A stretch of DNA of 64,000 nucleotides from Aquilonibacter sp963820185 (GCA_963820185.1 CAWFYV010000003.1:62001-126000); one strand, 5' to 3'. Shown: positions 1 to 8,161, counted from the first letter of the stretch. Translations and numbers: made by a program. The notes: generated from the letters alone by a model not told the origin.

Positions 1-1
1 T

Positions 2-550
2 CCACCGGTAGACGCATTGCCCGATGCGGCACTTGACGTGCAAACGTTGCTCGAGCGGTTTGCGGATCGTATCGACGCGCACAACGGCGTCGATGGCCGC
101 TGGCGACGTATCGCGCGAATCGCCGACGCGACCGCGACGGTGCTCGCGCTCACGGAGAGCGAAGCGCGCGACCTGGCGCTCGCATGCCGTATCTTCGGGG
201 CCGGCGAGATCGATGAGGCGACCGTCGAAGACGATGCCTTCGATCCACTCGCACGTCTAGGCATCGAACATCGCGCGCGCAACGCGCACGCTGCAGCCGT
301 GCTTGCACAACCATTTTCAACGCTAGATGGCGGATGTCAGGTCGTCGCAATTCGCGGCGAGTGGTTCGACGGAACAGGCAAACCACGCGGTCTTTCGCGC
401 AAGAGCATTCCGGCAGCTTCGGCGATACTTGCCGCGGCGATTGCGTACGACCGTCTCGATCGCGGCGAACGCATCGATACCGCTGCCGGGACGCAATTCG
501 ATCCGGTGGTCGTTCGCGCTCTCATGGAGGCTGCAAAGCTCCGGGCATGA
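2..550 (+). CDS. Degenerate HD-GYP-like domain protein, 5' end outside window
   Basis: The reading frame is open to the left edge, so the gene begins before the window; a TTG at 17 is the first start-like codon inside it. The C-terminal half carries the tail signature of HD-GYP c-di-GMP phosphodiesterases (EWFDGTGKPRGLS, then IPAASAIL, AYDRL and a final GTQFDPVVV). The metal-binding HD and following histidines expected upstream are not seen in the visible part, which reads as a divergent helical segment. It is therefore either an inactive HD-GYP relative or one whose catalytic residues lie elsewhere. It overlaps the next gene by four bases (ATGA), so the two are probably translated together. 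Family assignment rests on the C-terminal motif only. Confidence 0.5.
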   Translation, partial: PPVDALPDAALDVQTLLERFADRIDAHNGVDGRWRRIARIADATATVLALTESEARDLALACRIFGAGEIDEATVEDDAFDPLARLGIEHRARNAHAAAVLAQPFSTLDGGCQVVAIRGEWFDGTGKPRGLSRKSIPAASAILAAAIAYDRLDRGERIDTAAGTQFDPVVVRALMEAAKLRA

Positions 551-1461
551 TCGAGCTTCCCGAACGCACGCGCCGCATCTCGCCCTCGCGTCTCCACGAG
601 ATCCTCCAGGCCTACGATTGCAAGAGCCTCGTCGACCCGTTCATGGGATTGCCGACACACTTGAATTACCTCAAGCGTCACGGCATCGCAGTGCACGGTG
701 GCGACTTGCTCGAGTGGTTCGTGCGCGTCGGCGAAGGCTTAATCACCAACGATTTGACCTACCTACGCGATGCCGAAGTCGCGGAGATCGTCGAAATGCT
801 GCCGGGCCGGATCTATTCGCTCGATCTTTTCAAAGCGTGGGAAGGCGTCTTCTTCAGCGAAGAGCAGTGCATCTATCTCGGCGTCTGGTACGACAACGTG
901 CGCAATTTGCGCAGCGATCAACAGACCGGCCTCGCGATTCTCGGCTTGTGGCGCGCGTTCTGCTACTGGCTTCAGAAGATGCAGAACCCCGACGACATGC
1001 AAGACACGCCGCCCAGTGAGTTGGCCTGGTCGTATATTCGTCAGACCGAGCAGTGGGTTACATCGAACATGCGCCGCAATACGGTACGCCAGGGCGACGT
1101 GCTCGCGACGATGAGCGCACGCACCGCCGATGCACTCTTCCTCGCTCCGCCGCCGCGCAACTCATTCCGCAGCGCGGATGCGCGCATTTGGATGTGGGAA
1201 GCGTGGTGGCAAGGCAACCCGTATTTTACGATCGAGCACGCGTACCGCGATTCGCTCCTCGGCGCGCGTGCCGCCGACGGACCCTCGTATGCCCGCGCGA
1301 TCGCCAGCATCATCTCCAGTGCCGATCAATACCCTGTGGTCATCGTACAGACGACCGAACAGCGCATCGGCGAAATCGAGCCGATCGTGCGCAACGCACG
1401 CCCAAACGTCAAGACGATCGCACCGCACCCTTACGAGATATATTTGGTGGCGACAAAGTAA
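547..1461 (+). CDS. D12-class adenine methyltransferase-like protein, probably inactive
   Basis: The 304-residue product starts at an ATG overlapping the preceding stop. Near residue 33 it has VDPFMGLPTHLNYLKRHG followed by a conserved-looking GGDLLEW. This resembles the SAM-binding motif I and the next acidic strand of D12 (Dam-like) N6-adenine methyltransferases. Where those enzymes have the catalytic DPPY motif this protein appears to have LAPPPRNSF, so the aspartate and tyrosine are lost. No restriction endonuclease gene is adjacent. A DNA-binding or regulatory relative of D12 methylases is the best guess. An unrelated Rossmann-like protein remains possible. Confidence 0.45.
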   Translation: MIELPERTRRISPSRLHEILQAYDCKSLVDPFMGLPTHLNYLKRHGIAVHGGDLLEWFVRVGEGLITNDLTYLRDAEVAEIVEMLPGRIYSLDLFKAWEGVFFSEEQCIYLGVWYDNVRNLRSDQQTGLAILGLWRAFCYWLQKMQNPDDMQDTPPSELAWSYIRQTEQWVTSNMRRNTVRQGDVLATMSARTADALFLAPPPRNSFRSADARIWMWEAWWQGNPYFTIEHAYRDSLLGARAADGPSYARAIASIISSADQYPVVIVQTTEQRIGEIEPIVRNARPNVKTIAPHPYEIYLVATK

Positions 1462-1463
1462 GG

Positions 1464-1655
1464 CTATCTTGATGGGTTGGATTGGAACCGGTACCAAATC
1501 AAGGCAAGGAGCGCCAGAATCCAGCACAACACCAAGTGCGTGATGTGGTGGGAGTGTTCCGTTCCGGATTTGGTAAACCAGTTGATGGTGCCGAGGCCGT
1601 AGAGTATGCCCAGCACAAAGAACAGCGCGGCAAGCAACAGCGCGAGTGGTTTCAC
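1464..1655 (-). CDS. Small two-helix membrane protein (63 aa)
   Basis: A GTG at 1655-1653 overlaps the uppP stop as GTGA, giving a 63-residue protein. Residues 3-24 and 40-57 are hydrophobic and would form two transmembrane helices. The connecting loop contains a TEHSHHITH segment with three closely spaced histidines. It resembles small conserved membrane proteins of unknown function. Coupling to uppP suggests an envelope role. Its stop lies two bases from the convergent methylase-like gene, leaving no room for a conventional terminator. No function is assigned. Confidence 0.7.
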   Translation of the reverse strand: MKPLALLLAALFFVLGILYGLGTINWFTKSGTEHSHHITHLVLCWILALLALIWYRFQSNPSR

Positions 1656-2497
1656 GATAAGTATCCTCGTTTGCTCAAGATGAAGCAGACTACGCCCACG
1701 ATCAGGCAATACCAGCCGAACGGGCGTAGATCGTTCGACTTGAAGTAGCGCATGAGAAACGCGACCGAGAGATAGGCCGCGATCGCGGCTACGATTCCGC
1801 CGACGATCGCCTGCGCGAGCACCACGTGCGCGCCCGGCGCGACCAGATACCGCGTCTCTAGGAGCGCTGCCGCGAAAATCACCGGGGTTGCAAGCAGAAA
1901 CGAGAACTCGGCCGCATCTTCGTGATCGAGGTCGCACAGTAATCCCGCAACCATCGACGTACCCGAGCGTGAAATGCCGGGGAGCAGCGCGAAGCTCTGA
2001 GCGATCCCGACCAGCGCACTCTGCGCGAAGCTCAAGTGCTCGATGGGGAGGTTGCCGGCCTGTCGTCGCTTCAAGGCTTCTCCACCGAACATAATGAGGC
2101 CGTTGAGCGCCAGGAACAACGCCGCGGGCGCTGGAGAACCGAAGAGCGCGCGCACGGGCTCTTCGAAGATCACGCCGAGAATCCCAACGGGAATCGTTCC
2201 AACAACCAGCAGCCACCCAACACGCTCATCCCGATCCCCCGAAAGACGGCCGCGTATGACGCTTGCGACCAACGCGCGCACGATCGACCACCAGCGCGCA
2301 CGGTAGTACACGATCAGCGCCAGCGCCGTCCCCAGATGCAATATGACGACAAACGCGAGGAACGTCGGATTCGACCGATCGACGTTCGTCCAGTGCAAGA
2401 GCGCCGGCACGAGTATGGTATGGCCAAGGCTCGAGATCGGGAAAAGTTCGCTGACGCCTTGGAGTAGCGCGAGTATGAGCACCTGGAGAAAGGTCAC
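1652..2497 (-). CDS. uppP: Undecaprenyl-diphosphatase
   Basis: UppP (BacA) removes the terminal phosphate from undecaprenyl diphosphate, recycling the lipid carrier for peptidoglycan and surface polysaccharides. Both family signatures are present: QGVSELFPISSLGH near the N-terminus and PGISRSGTSM in the second half, in a protein of about 281 residues with roughly eight hydrophobic helices. The start is placed at a GTG (2497) because the family normally begins about six residues before QGVSE; the frame stays open to 2539. It is followed by the overlapping 63-residue membrane protein and faces the PilZ gene head to head. Confidence 0.92.
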   Translation of the reverse strand: MTFLQVLILALLQGVSELFPISSLGHTILVPALLHWTNVDRSNPTFLAFVVILHLGTALALIVYYRARWWSIVRALVASVIRGRLSGDRDERVGWLLVVGTIPVGILGVIFEEPVRALFGSPAPAALFLALNGLIMFGGEALKRRQAGNLPIEHLSFAQSALVGIAQSFALLPGISRSGTSMVAGLLCDLDHEDAAEFSFLLATPVIFAAALLETRYLVAPGAHVVLAQAIVGGIVAAIAAYLSVAFLMRYFKSNDLRPFGWYCLIVGVVCFILSKRGYLS

Positions 2498-2604
2498 GGA
2501 GCACTTTGGTACGCCCCTCGACCAAAGCGAGCCTCCCACGCGAGAAGCTCGAAACAGCTTCCCTAGAGGATTGCCAATCCAAGCAGCCTAAGGCGCTTCG
2601 GGAA

Positions 2605-2991
2605 GTGGACCAACACGAAGAGGCCCGTGCCGCCGACCCGCAAGAGCGCAAGTTTCCGCGCGTGGGCGACTCGCTGCTCGTGTCCTACAGCATCGGCGAC
2701 GAGTTCGCGCCGGAGTTCACCGAGACGTACGATATCGCGCTCGGCGGCATGGCCATGCTGACCAACGCTGAGCTCAACCGTGAAGACCCGATCAACGTGC
2801 AGATCGAGTTGCGCGGCGATGCGAAACCCGTGTTGCGTGTGCGTGGCGTCGTCCGCTGGTCGCGCTACGATCCGATGCTGCAACGGTATCGGACCGGAAT
2901 TGCATTTCTCGACGTCGATGAACCGACGCGGCAACATCTCCAACGCTACATCGATACGCTCCACCTGCTCCGTGATATGGGTATGTTGTAG
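2605..2991 (+). CDS. PilZ domain protein, likely c-di-GMP receptor
   Basis: PilZ domains bind cyclic di-GMP and pass the signal to motility or polysaccharide machinery. The two binding motifs are visible: RKFPR (RxxxR) about 15 residues in and DIALGG (D/NxSxxG-like, with A for S) about 30 residues later. They are followed by the expected beta-barrel strands (VRGVVRWSRYD, RTGIAFLD). The protein is essentially a single domain with a short helical tail. The start is uncertain. GTG 2605 leaves a promoter gap to divergent uppP, while TTG 2506 has a better-placed GGAG and would add 33 residues. Its target is unknown; the polysaccharide cassette at 39-44 kb is one candidate. Confidence 0.8.
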   Translation: MDQHEEARAADPQERKFPRVGDSLLVSYSIGDEFAPEFTETYDIALGGMAMLTNAELNREDPINVQIELRGDAKPVLRVRGVVRWSRYDPMLQRYRTGIAFLDVDEPTRQHLQRYIDTLHLLRDMGML

Positions 2992-2994
2992 CCC

Positions 2995-3606
2995 CTAATA
3001 CGGGCTGAACTTGATCTGCATCGTGTAGTCGCTGGCGATCGCCTTGCAGGCGTGCGTGGCTGGCGCGTATTGCGCAGCGCGTGCCATCGTAACCGCGACG
3101 AGATCCATCGACGAGCTGCCGCTACTCTGCAGCACCGTCGCGCTCGACACACCGCCATTTGGATCGACGATCACGCGTATGCGCGCAATGTCGGTGATAC
3201 GATCGGCGCGAGCTGCCGGCGCGATATCCGCCGGCGGCTCCGGCTTCGCAAGCAGTTGCACCGGCGTGTCGTTCGTGACGCAGTTGGGCGTCGGTGCCCC
3301 GGTGGGCGTCGGTGCTGCGGTCGGTGCCGGCGTTGCGATCCGCGCGACGGTTCCCCGTCCATTACCGGCCGCCACCTTTGTTGGGGCAACCGTTGCCGCC
3401 GCCGACGGCGCGGGCCGCGGCGTATGCGGGGGCGGCGTCGGCACATGCGCGATGCGCGTCGCGTGCAGGTGCTCGATGCGCACGATTTGCACGTCTTCCT
3501 CCGGTGGGCGGAATGGCCAGCGCACGACTTGAGTGACGATCAGGTGGATCAGCAATGACAAAACGAACGCGACGATAAGAAACCGTCGCGCTCGCTTATT
3601 ATCCAT
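2995..3606 (-). CDS. TonB family protein
   Basis: The 203-residue product has an N-terminal transmembrane helix (about 9-28), a Pro/Ala/Thr-rich periplasmic linker, and a C-terminal TonB-like domain. In that domain IRVIVDPNGGVSSATVLQSSGSS matches the usual strand-turn-strand core. Such proteins carry proton-motive energy from ExbB-ExbD to outer-membrane receptors. It is the last gene of the exbB operon and a paralogue of the TonB-like gene just upstream, 14 bases away. It ends three bases from the convergent PilZ stop. Confidence 0.8.
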   Translation of the reverse strand: MDNKRARRFLIVAFVLSLLIHLIVTQVVRWPFRPPEEDVQIVRIEHLHATRIAHVPTPPPHTPRPAPSAAATVAPTKVAAGNGRGTVARIATPAPTAAPTPTGAPTPNCVTNDTPVQLLAKPEPPADIAPAARADRITDIARIRVIVDPNGGVSSATVLQSSGSSSMDLVAVTMARAAQYAPATHACKAIASDYTMQIKFSPY

Positions 3607-3620
3607 GGGGCTGGGCTTCT

Positions 3621-4373
3621 TTAGTCCGGATTGAATTCCGCTCTAAAGATATACGAGCCGGTGGTCGGCGTGCAGGCCACGTACCTCGGCGCGTATTGCG
3701 ATTGCCGCGCGGCGCGCAACGCCGCTTGGTCGATCGCATTGTTGTGCGAAGACTGCTGGATACTCGCTTCGACCAGGTTCCCTTGCGGCCCAATCGTCAC
3801 GACCACGAGCACCGTTACGGGTCCCAGGCCCAAATCGCGCGCCGAATCCGGATAATCCGGCGACATCGCGTTGGTCACCGTCGCCTCCGCATTCGGGTTC
3901 TCGCACGCGGGCTTGGCCGTAGGCGCCGGCGTTCCCGGTGCTGAGGTATTGCCCGTGCCCGCCGGCACGCCGTTGACGTTGCCGGTCGTGTACGCGTTGC
4001 TGTGCTCGCTCGCGGAATTGGCCGCATTGGTCGTCTTGGGCACGTTGATCTTGATCCGCTGCTGCACGACCGTCTGCTTGTGCGGTGGCGGCGTCTGCTG
4101 CGGCGGCGGCGTGGGCGTCGGTGGTGGCGTCGGCGTCGGCGGCGGCGGCGTCGGCACGCGAACCTGAACCTTCTTGGTCACGCTCACCTTCTCAACTTCC
4201 GAATCGTCGTGGTGCGTCTTGAGGTTCGGGTAGAACGGTGCGAAGACTAGGTTGATTCCAAGCGAGAGTAAGAACGCGAGGCCCAGATAGGTCCGAACGC
4301 GTTCGCCCGTGGTGATGTAGGACTTCTGCGCCTTTTGTGCTTTGGGCGCGGGTTGATTCTTCTGAGTTGCCAT
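3621..4373 (-). CDS. TonB family energy transducer
   Basis: The 250-residue product has a short cytoplasmic Lys/Gln-rich tail, one transmembrane helix (about 30-47), and a long PTPPPP/TPTPPP repeat linker that can span the periplasm. The C-terminal TonB fold follows, with SPDYPDSARDLGLGPVTVLVVVTIGPQGNLVEASIQQSS. The YP-x2-A motif typical of TonB C-terminal domains is present as DYPDSA. It lies three bases after an exbD gene. Together with the following TonB-like gene it gives the operon two transducers, perhaps serving different outer-membrane partners. No TonB-dependent receptor is encoded in this window. Confidence 0.87.
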   Translation of the reverse strand: MATQKNQPAPKAQKAQKSYITTGERVRTYLGLAFLLSLGINLVFAPFYPNLKTHHDDSEVEKVSVTKKVQVRVPTPPPPTPTPPPTPTPPPQQTPPPHKQTVVQQRIKINVPKTTNAANSASEHSNAYTTGNVNGVPAGTGNTSAPGTPAPTAKPACENPNAEATVTNAMSPDYPDSARDLGLGPVTVLVVVTIGPQGNLVEASIQQSSHNNAIDQAALRAARQSQYAPRYVACTPTTGSYIFRAEFNPD

Positions 4374-4376
4374 CCG

Positions 4377-4802
4377 CTACGAACTCTGCCCCTCCGGCGC
4401 TCCTTCGATGTGGTTGGCAAGACCAAAGTCGACCAGACCGGATGTCTTAGCGGCATCCATCACTTGCAGGATGGTCCCGTAGCTCGCCTTCGGGTTCGCT
4501 TTAATGATCACGCTCCTGAACTTATGCCCAGTATTATCCTGTAACGTCGCAAAGGCGTCTTTCGCTTGCTGGATCGTCACCGTATTGGAGCCGATCTGAA
4601 TGTTGTTCTTGTCGTCGATGATCACGACGATCTGCGAAGGCTGCACCTTGTCCTTGTTGCGGGCATCGGGCAGCTTCGGCTCTTTCGTGACTGAAGCAAG
4701 AATGATGAAGATAATGAGGAGCACCAACAACACGTCCGTAAACGGCGTGATGTTGATGGTCGACATCACATCATCTTCTCCCCCACCTGTCGAAACGGCC
4801 AC
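4377..4802 (-). CDS. exbD: ExbD/TolR family biopolymer transport protein
   Basis: ExbD/TolR proteins form the inner-membrane proton channel with ExbB/TolQ. This 141-residue protein has the diagnostic N-terminus, STINITPFTDVLLVLLIIFI, in which the channel aspartate is D22. A soluble periplasmic domain follows. It is the second of two exbD-like genes in the operon and differs strongly from the first in its periplasmic part. The two may form mixed dimers or serve different transducers. Overall length is normal for the family. Confidence 0.92.
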   Translation of the reverse strand: MAVSTGGGEDDVMSTINITPFTDVLLVLLIIFIILASVTKEPKLPDARNKDKVQPSQIVVIIDDKNNIQIGSNTVTIQQAKDAFATLQDNTGHKFRSVIIKANPKASYGTILQVMDAAKTSGLVDFGLANHIEGAPEGQSS

Positions 4803-4820
4803 GAGTCTTTAAACCTCCAC

Positions 4821-5231
4821 CTAGGAAGTGACGAAGCCGACGTCTTCGAGTCCGGCTAGCTTCGCAGCATCGAGAATGCGGATGATGACCCCGTAGGGCG
4901 CTTTCGTATCCGCGGTGATCGAGACGTGCTTGTGCGGGCGCTTGATCGCGGTGAGCGTCATCACGCGATAGATACCCTTATCGTCGGTGCGTTGACCGTC
5001 GACAAAGATAACGCCCTTTTCGTTGACCACGACCTCGATGTCGTTCTTCTGATTCTGCTGTTGCGACGTGTTGTTGCTGTGGTTAGGCAGCTCTTTTTCG
5101 AAGCCGGGAGGCGTCACGAGCGCAGCCAGAATCATGAAGATGATGAGCAGCACCAAGAGCACGTCGGTGAACGGAGTGATGTTGATCTCCGCCATGACGT
5201 CGGACTCTTGCTGAGCCGAGAGCAATGACAC
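4821..5231 (-). CDS. exbD: ExbD/TolR family biopolymer transport protein
   Basis: This 136-residue protein has the hallmark sequence AEINITPFTDVLLVLLIIFM with the proton-carrying aspartate, one transmembrane helix, and a periplasmic domain interrupted by an Asn/Gln-rich stretch (NNTSQQQNQKND). The ATG is followed by about eleven residues before the motif, as in other members. The gene lies 18 bases after exbB and 18 bases before the second exbD. Presence of NITPFTDV rather than TolR-specific context does not settle ExbD versus TolR. The neighbouring TonB genes favour ExbD. Confidence 0.92.
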   Translation of the reverse strand: MSLLSAQQESDVMAEINITPFTDVLLVLLIIFMILAALVTPPGFEKELPNHSNNTSQQQNQKNDIEVVVNEKGVIFVDGQRTDDKGIYRVMTLTAIKRPHKHVSITADTKAPYGVIIRILDAAKLAGLEDVGFVTS

Positions 5232-5249
5232 AGTAAGTGTGCTCCGGTT

Positions 5250-5918
5250 TTAGGCGCCGGTCTTCGACGGCTGATAGAGCTCGGTCGGGATCGGAGCGCC
5301 GGTGTTGTGGAAGTGCAGCATCTCGGCCAGTTGGTTGGCCGCGACGATCATCTCTTGGTTGTACGCCTTGATGCGTGACTTGAAGTAGTTGAAGAAAATC
5401 ACGGCCACGATCGCGACAACGAGGCCGGCGAAGGTGGTGATCAGCGCTTCAGACACACCGCCCGCAACGACTGCAGGCGTCGAGTTGCCCTTGAGTGCGA
5501 TGTCTTCGAACGCGCGGATAATACCGAGCACCGTGCCGGAGAGACCGATGAACGGCGCGATAACCGCGATCGTTCCGATGACACCAAGGAAGCGCTCGAG
5601 CGAATTGAGGTGCTCCATGAGCGCGATCGAGAGCGCGTCGGTGATGTCGGCACGATTCTTCTCGCCGCGGCGAAGGCCAAACTCCAGAATCCTCGGCAGC
5701 ATGCCTTTGTTGTTCTGGCAGATCTTGATTGCGCCGTCGAGATCGTCGGCAGCAATCTTCTGACCAATCTGGCGCAGAAGACCCTTGGTGTCGCTATGCT
5801 GCGACGCAAAGAAAATCAACCGCTCGATAACGATAGCAATTACGACAATTGAGCAGATGAGCAGCATCCACATAACGGGGCCGCCCTTATCCATCACGCT
5901 TATAAATCCGTCAAACAC
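5250..5918 (-). CDS. exbB: MotA/TolQ/ExbB proton channel family protein
   Basis: The 222-residue product has an N-terminal transmembrane helix (about 14-34). A cytoplasmic region follows, and then the conserved pair of C-terminal helices containing APFIGLSGTVLGII and GGVSEALITTFAGLVVAI. In this family these line the proton path with ExbD. It is the first gene of a five-gene energiser operon (exbB, exbD, exbD, tonB-like, tonB-like). The upstream 150 bases hold overlapping hairpins that look like an attenuator. Confidence 0.93.
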   Translation of the reverse strand: MFDGFISVMDKGGPVMWMLLICSIVVIAIVIERLIFFASQHSDTKGLLRQIGQKIAADDLDGAIKICQNNKGMLPRILEFGLRRGEKNRADITDALSIALMEHLNSLERFLGVIGTIAVIAPFIGLSGTVLGIIRAFEDIALKGNSTPAVVAGGVSEALITTFAGLVVAIVAVIFFNYFKSRIKAYNQEMIVAANQLAEMLHFHNTGAPIPTELYQPSKTGA

Positions 5919-5967
5919 GAGTTTCGAAACCCTCCCGGGCGTTCACGTAAAGTGCACCAGACAATGG

Positions 5968-6002
5968 AAAACACGGGCGATTTGCCGCCCCGTGAGGGCG
6001 GC
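5968..6002 (-). promoter_or_regulatory. Attenuator-like overlapping hairpins before exbB
   Basis: Read on the minus strand, arms at 5986-5994 and 5972-5979 form CACGGG(G)CG / CGCCCGTG with a six-base loop. TTTT follows at 5971-5968, the layout of an intrinsic terminator. A second perfect stem, GCCGCCC / GGGCGGC at 6002-5996 and 5990-5984, uses the same bases, so the two structures exclude each other. Further upstream lie GGCC-AATA-GGCC and a GGTGT / ACACC hairpin. The element sits between the TPR gene and exbB, 50 bases before the exbB start. No known riboswitch class was recognised. Confidence 0.55.
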
Positions 6003-6070
6003 CTATTGGCCTACCCCCCCGGAAAGTCCTGGTGTGCCCGACACCGCTGGGACAGGCAATCAACGATAAC

Positions 6071-7399
6071 TTAGTGAGAAATGTTCTTAATCTGAGCCTC
6101 AATCTGTAAAGCAAGCCCCTCGTTGCCGCCCGCCTTTGCCAATTGATCAGCCTTGTTTAGATAGTTGAGCGCCTGCGTCTTATCGTCGCTCTTGTTGCTC
6201 GTCGCGAACACACCAGCGTACGCGAGGCCGAGCGTGAAGTTCGCATTTGCATCACCTGGTGCGCCGGTCACTGCTTTCTGCGCGTAGTCCCTAGCCTTCC
6301 CATAGTCCGGCTTTGTCTCACGCAAGATTGCAAACGCCGCAAGCGTGTTCGCCGTGACGGCGTCCTGGCCGCTTGCGGTGGCCGCGGCCTGATCGAAGTT
6401 CTTGGCGGCCGTCGGGAAATCGTTCGCCGTCATCGCGTCGCTGCCGAGCTGCATGTAGTGCTGTGAGATGGCGTGCGCCGCCGCGGCGCCGCCGCTCGTA
6501 TCCAGCGCCTTCATTTCGGCTGCCGTCGCATTTGCGCCGGCCGCATCGTTGTTCGCCAGCTGCGCCTGAAGCAGTTCCTGGTCGAGGCTGAGCTTGGTCT
6601 TGACGTCGGCCTTTGGATCGCCGCTCAGGGAATCGTGGACGCCCTTCAGCGTCGCGACCGCCTCCGGGTACTGCTTGTTCGCCATCTGCGCCACGCCGAG
6701 GGCGTAGCGCGAGGTAGCATCGCCGTTGGAAAGCGTCATCGCCCGATGGGCATATTCGAGCGCTTGGGATGGATTCGTCTGGGCGACGTGCGTCGACCCG
6801 GTAGCGAACGCTTGTGCGGCGATCGGCTGGAACGGTTTCTTGATGTCCTGGACACGGCTAAACGTCGCCGCCGAATCGACCAGGTCGCCATTATAGTACT
6901 GCGCCGTGCCAAGCAGTTGCAGCACCCCCGGGTTACCGGGAGACGAGAGCAATGCGGCGTTGGCCTTTGCGATCGCGTCTTTATACTTGCCGGCACGCAC
7001 CAGCGCGTCGATCGCCACGGTGTCGCCGCCGCCCGAGATCTCCTCAGACGACGTCTGCGCCGATTTCCCGTTGAAGCGCAGGTTGAAATCGTAGAAGGTC
7101 GTGATCGGCGTCGAGCCGCGCCGCGCAGGTCTATAGGTAGAGTTCTGTGCGATCTCCAGGGCCGCGGCGTTATCGCCGGGGTTGTTGGACTTGAGGACTT
7201 TCACGACTTTATGCGTACCGTCGGCGTTGACTTGCACTTGCACTTGGACCGTGCCCGAGCCCGCAATGGGCTGCGTCGTCGTCCCTTGCTTGATCACTTT
7301 GGCGATCGAATAGTTATCGGATTGGGCAAGTCCAGGCGCTGCGGCGGCGGCGATTGCCAGCGCCGAGATGCAGGCGATGATGCGGTTGATTCGATTCAT
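6071..7399 (-). CDS. Secreted TonB-C-like plus TPR repeat protein
   Basis: The ATG at 7399 has a GAGG ribosome site seven bases upstream. The 442-residue product begins with a signal peptide ending in GLAQ. A TonB C-terminal-like segment (about 26-110) contains GTVQVQVQVNADGTHKVVKVLKSN and YRPARRG. Several TPR-like helical pairs follow to the end (for example AALLSSPGNPGVLQLLGTAQYYNGDL and AVTGAPGDANANFTLGLAYAG). With no transmembrane anchor it would be periplasmic or exported. It may act as an adaptor for the ExbBD-TonB system encoded downstream. The pairing of a TonB-like domain with TPRs in one secreted protein is uncommon. Confidence 0.75.
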   Translation of the reverse strand: MNRINRIIACISALAIAAAAAPGLAQSDNYSIAKVIKQGTTTQPIAGSGTVQVQVQVNADGTHKVVKVLKSNNPGDNAAALEIAQNSTYRPARRGSTPITTFYDFNLRFNGKSAQTSSEEISGGGDTVAIDALVRAGKYKDAIAKANAALLSSPGNPGVLQLLGTAQYYNGDLVDSAATFSRVQDIKKPFQPIAAQAFATGSTHVAQTNPSQALEYAHRAMTLSNGDATSRYALGVAQMANKQYPEAVATLKGVHDSLSGDPKADVKTKLSLDQELLQAQLANNDAAGANATAAEMKALDTSGGAAAAHAISQHYMQLGSDAMTANDFPTAAKNFDQAAATASGQDAVTANTLAAFAILRETKPDYGKARDYAQKAVTGAPGDANANFTLGLAYAGVFATSNKSDDKTQALNYLNKADQLAKAGGNEGLALQIEAQIKNISH

Positions 7400-7411
7400 G
7401 GGGTACCTCAA

Positions 7412-8161
7412 CTACTGGGGACGAGTATTCCCGTCCTGGGAAGCAACGCGTTGGAGCGCAGAAAGTTCCTTCGAGGTAAGCGGACGCGTATGTCCGGTAG
7501 GTAGATCGCCAAGCGCAATCGGGCCGAAGCGCAGACGCACGAGTGCCTGCACCGGATGGCCGAGTGCCTCGAACATCCGGCGAACCTGGCGATTGCGGCC
7601 TTCGCGAACGGTGACGTCGACAACGGAGGACCCGGCGCGAACCGCGACGACGCGCACCTGTGCGCCGGCGGCCTCCTCGCCCCCATCGAGCGCGACGCCA
7701 TCGTGCAGACGTTTCACATCTTCGGACGAGAGGCGCCCGGCGATAGTTGCGCGATAGGTCTTCTCCACGCCGTAGCGCGGATGCATCAACCGATTCGCAA
7801 GCTCCCCGTCGTTGGTCATCAGCAGTACGCCCGCCGTATCGTAGTCGAGACGGCCGACCGGTACGACCCGCGGCATGCCCTTGGGCACAAGTTCAGCGAC
7901 GGTGCGGCGCCTTTCCGGGTCGCGCATCGTCGTCATCACGCCGGCCGGCTTGTGCACGACGAGATATGCCGTTTGCGTTATCGGTGTGATCGGCGTGCCA
8001 CTCACGTCGACTTTGTCGCCGGGTGCGACGATCGTGCCGAGCTCGCGCACGACTTTCCCGTTCACACGTACCTTGCCATAGGCAATGAGCTCATCGGCAC
8101 GGCGCCGCGAAGCAATCCCTGCCTGCGCAATATACTTGTTCAGCCGCGTCCCGTCACTCAC
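7412..8161 (-). CDS. rluB: RsuA/RluB/RluE family pseudouridine synthase
   Basis: The 249-residue enzyme has an N-terminal S4 RNA-binding domain (RLNKYIAQAGIASRRRADELI). The catalytic domain contains VGRLDYDTAGVLLMTNDGEL, where the aspartate of RLDYDT is the nucleophile, and the conserved C-terminal EGRNRQVRRMFEALGH. It isomerises uridine in 23S or 16S rRNA. RluB-type specificity for 23S is a guess from the family's general resemblance. The GTG start overlaps the end of the 57-residue gene upstream, so it is probably co-translated from the rho operon. Confidence 0.9.
   Translation of the reverse strand: MSDGTRLNKYIAQAGIASRRRADELIAYGKVRVNGKVVRELGTIVAPGDKVDVSGTPITPITQTAYLVVHKPAGVMTTMRDPERRRTVAELVPKGMPRVVPVGRLDYDTAGVLLMTNDGELANRLMHPRYGVEKTYRATIAGRLSSEDVKRLHDGVALDGGEEAAGAQVRVVAVRAGSSVVDVTVREGRNRQVRRMFEALGHPVQALVRLRFGPIALGDLPTGHTRPLTSKELSALQRVASQDGNTRPQ

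Noticed and set aside
547..1461. Restriction-modification system
   Set aside because: No endonuclease or specificity gene is adjacent and the methylase-like motif IV is not intact.
3300..4200. Possible tandem DNA repeat in the Pro/Thr-rich stretches of the TonB-like genes
   Set aside because: The repetition is codon-level reflection of the PTPP linker, as in most TonB proteins.
6473..7504. Open frame of 343 codons on the plus strand opposite the TPR protein
   Set aside because: Arginine-rich antisense translation without motif; the TPR gene has a signal peptide and ribosome site.
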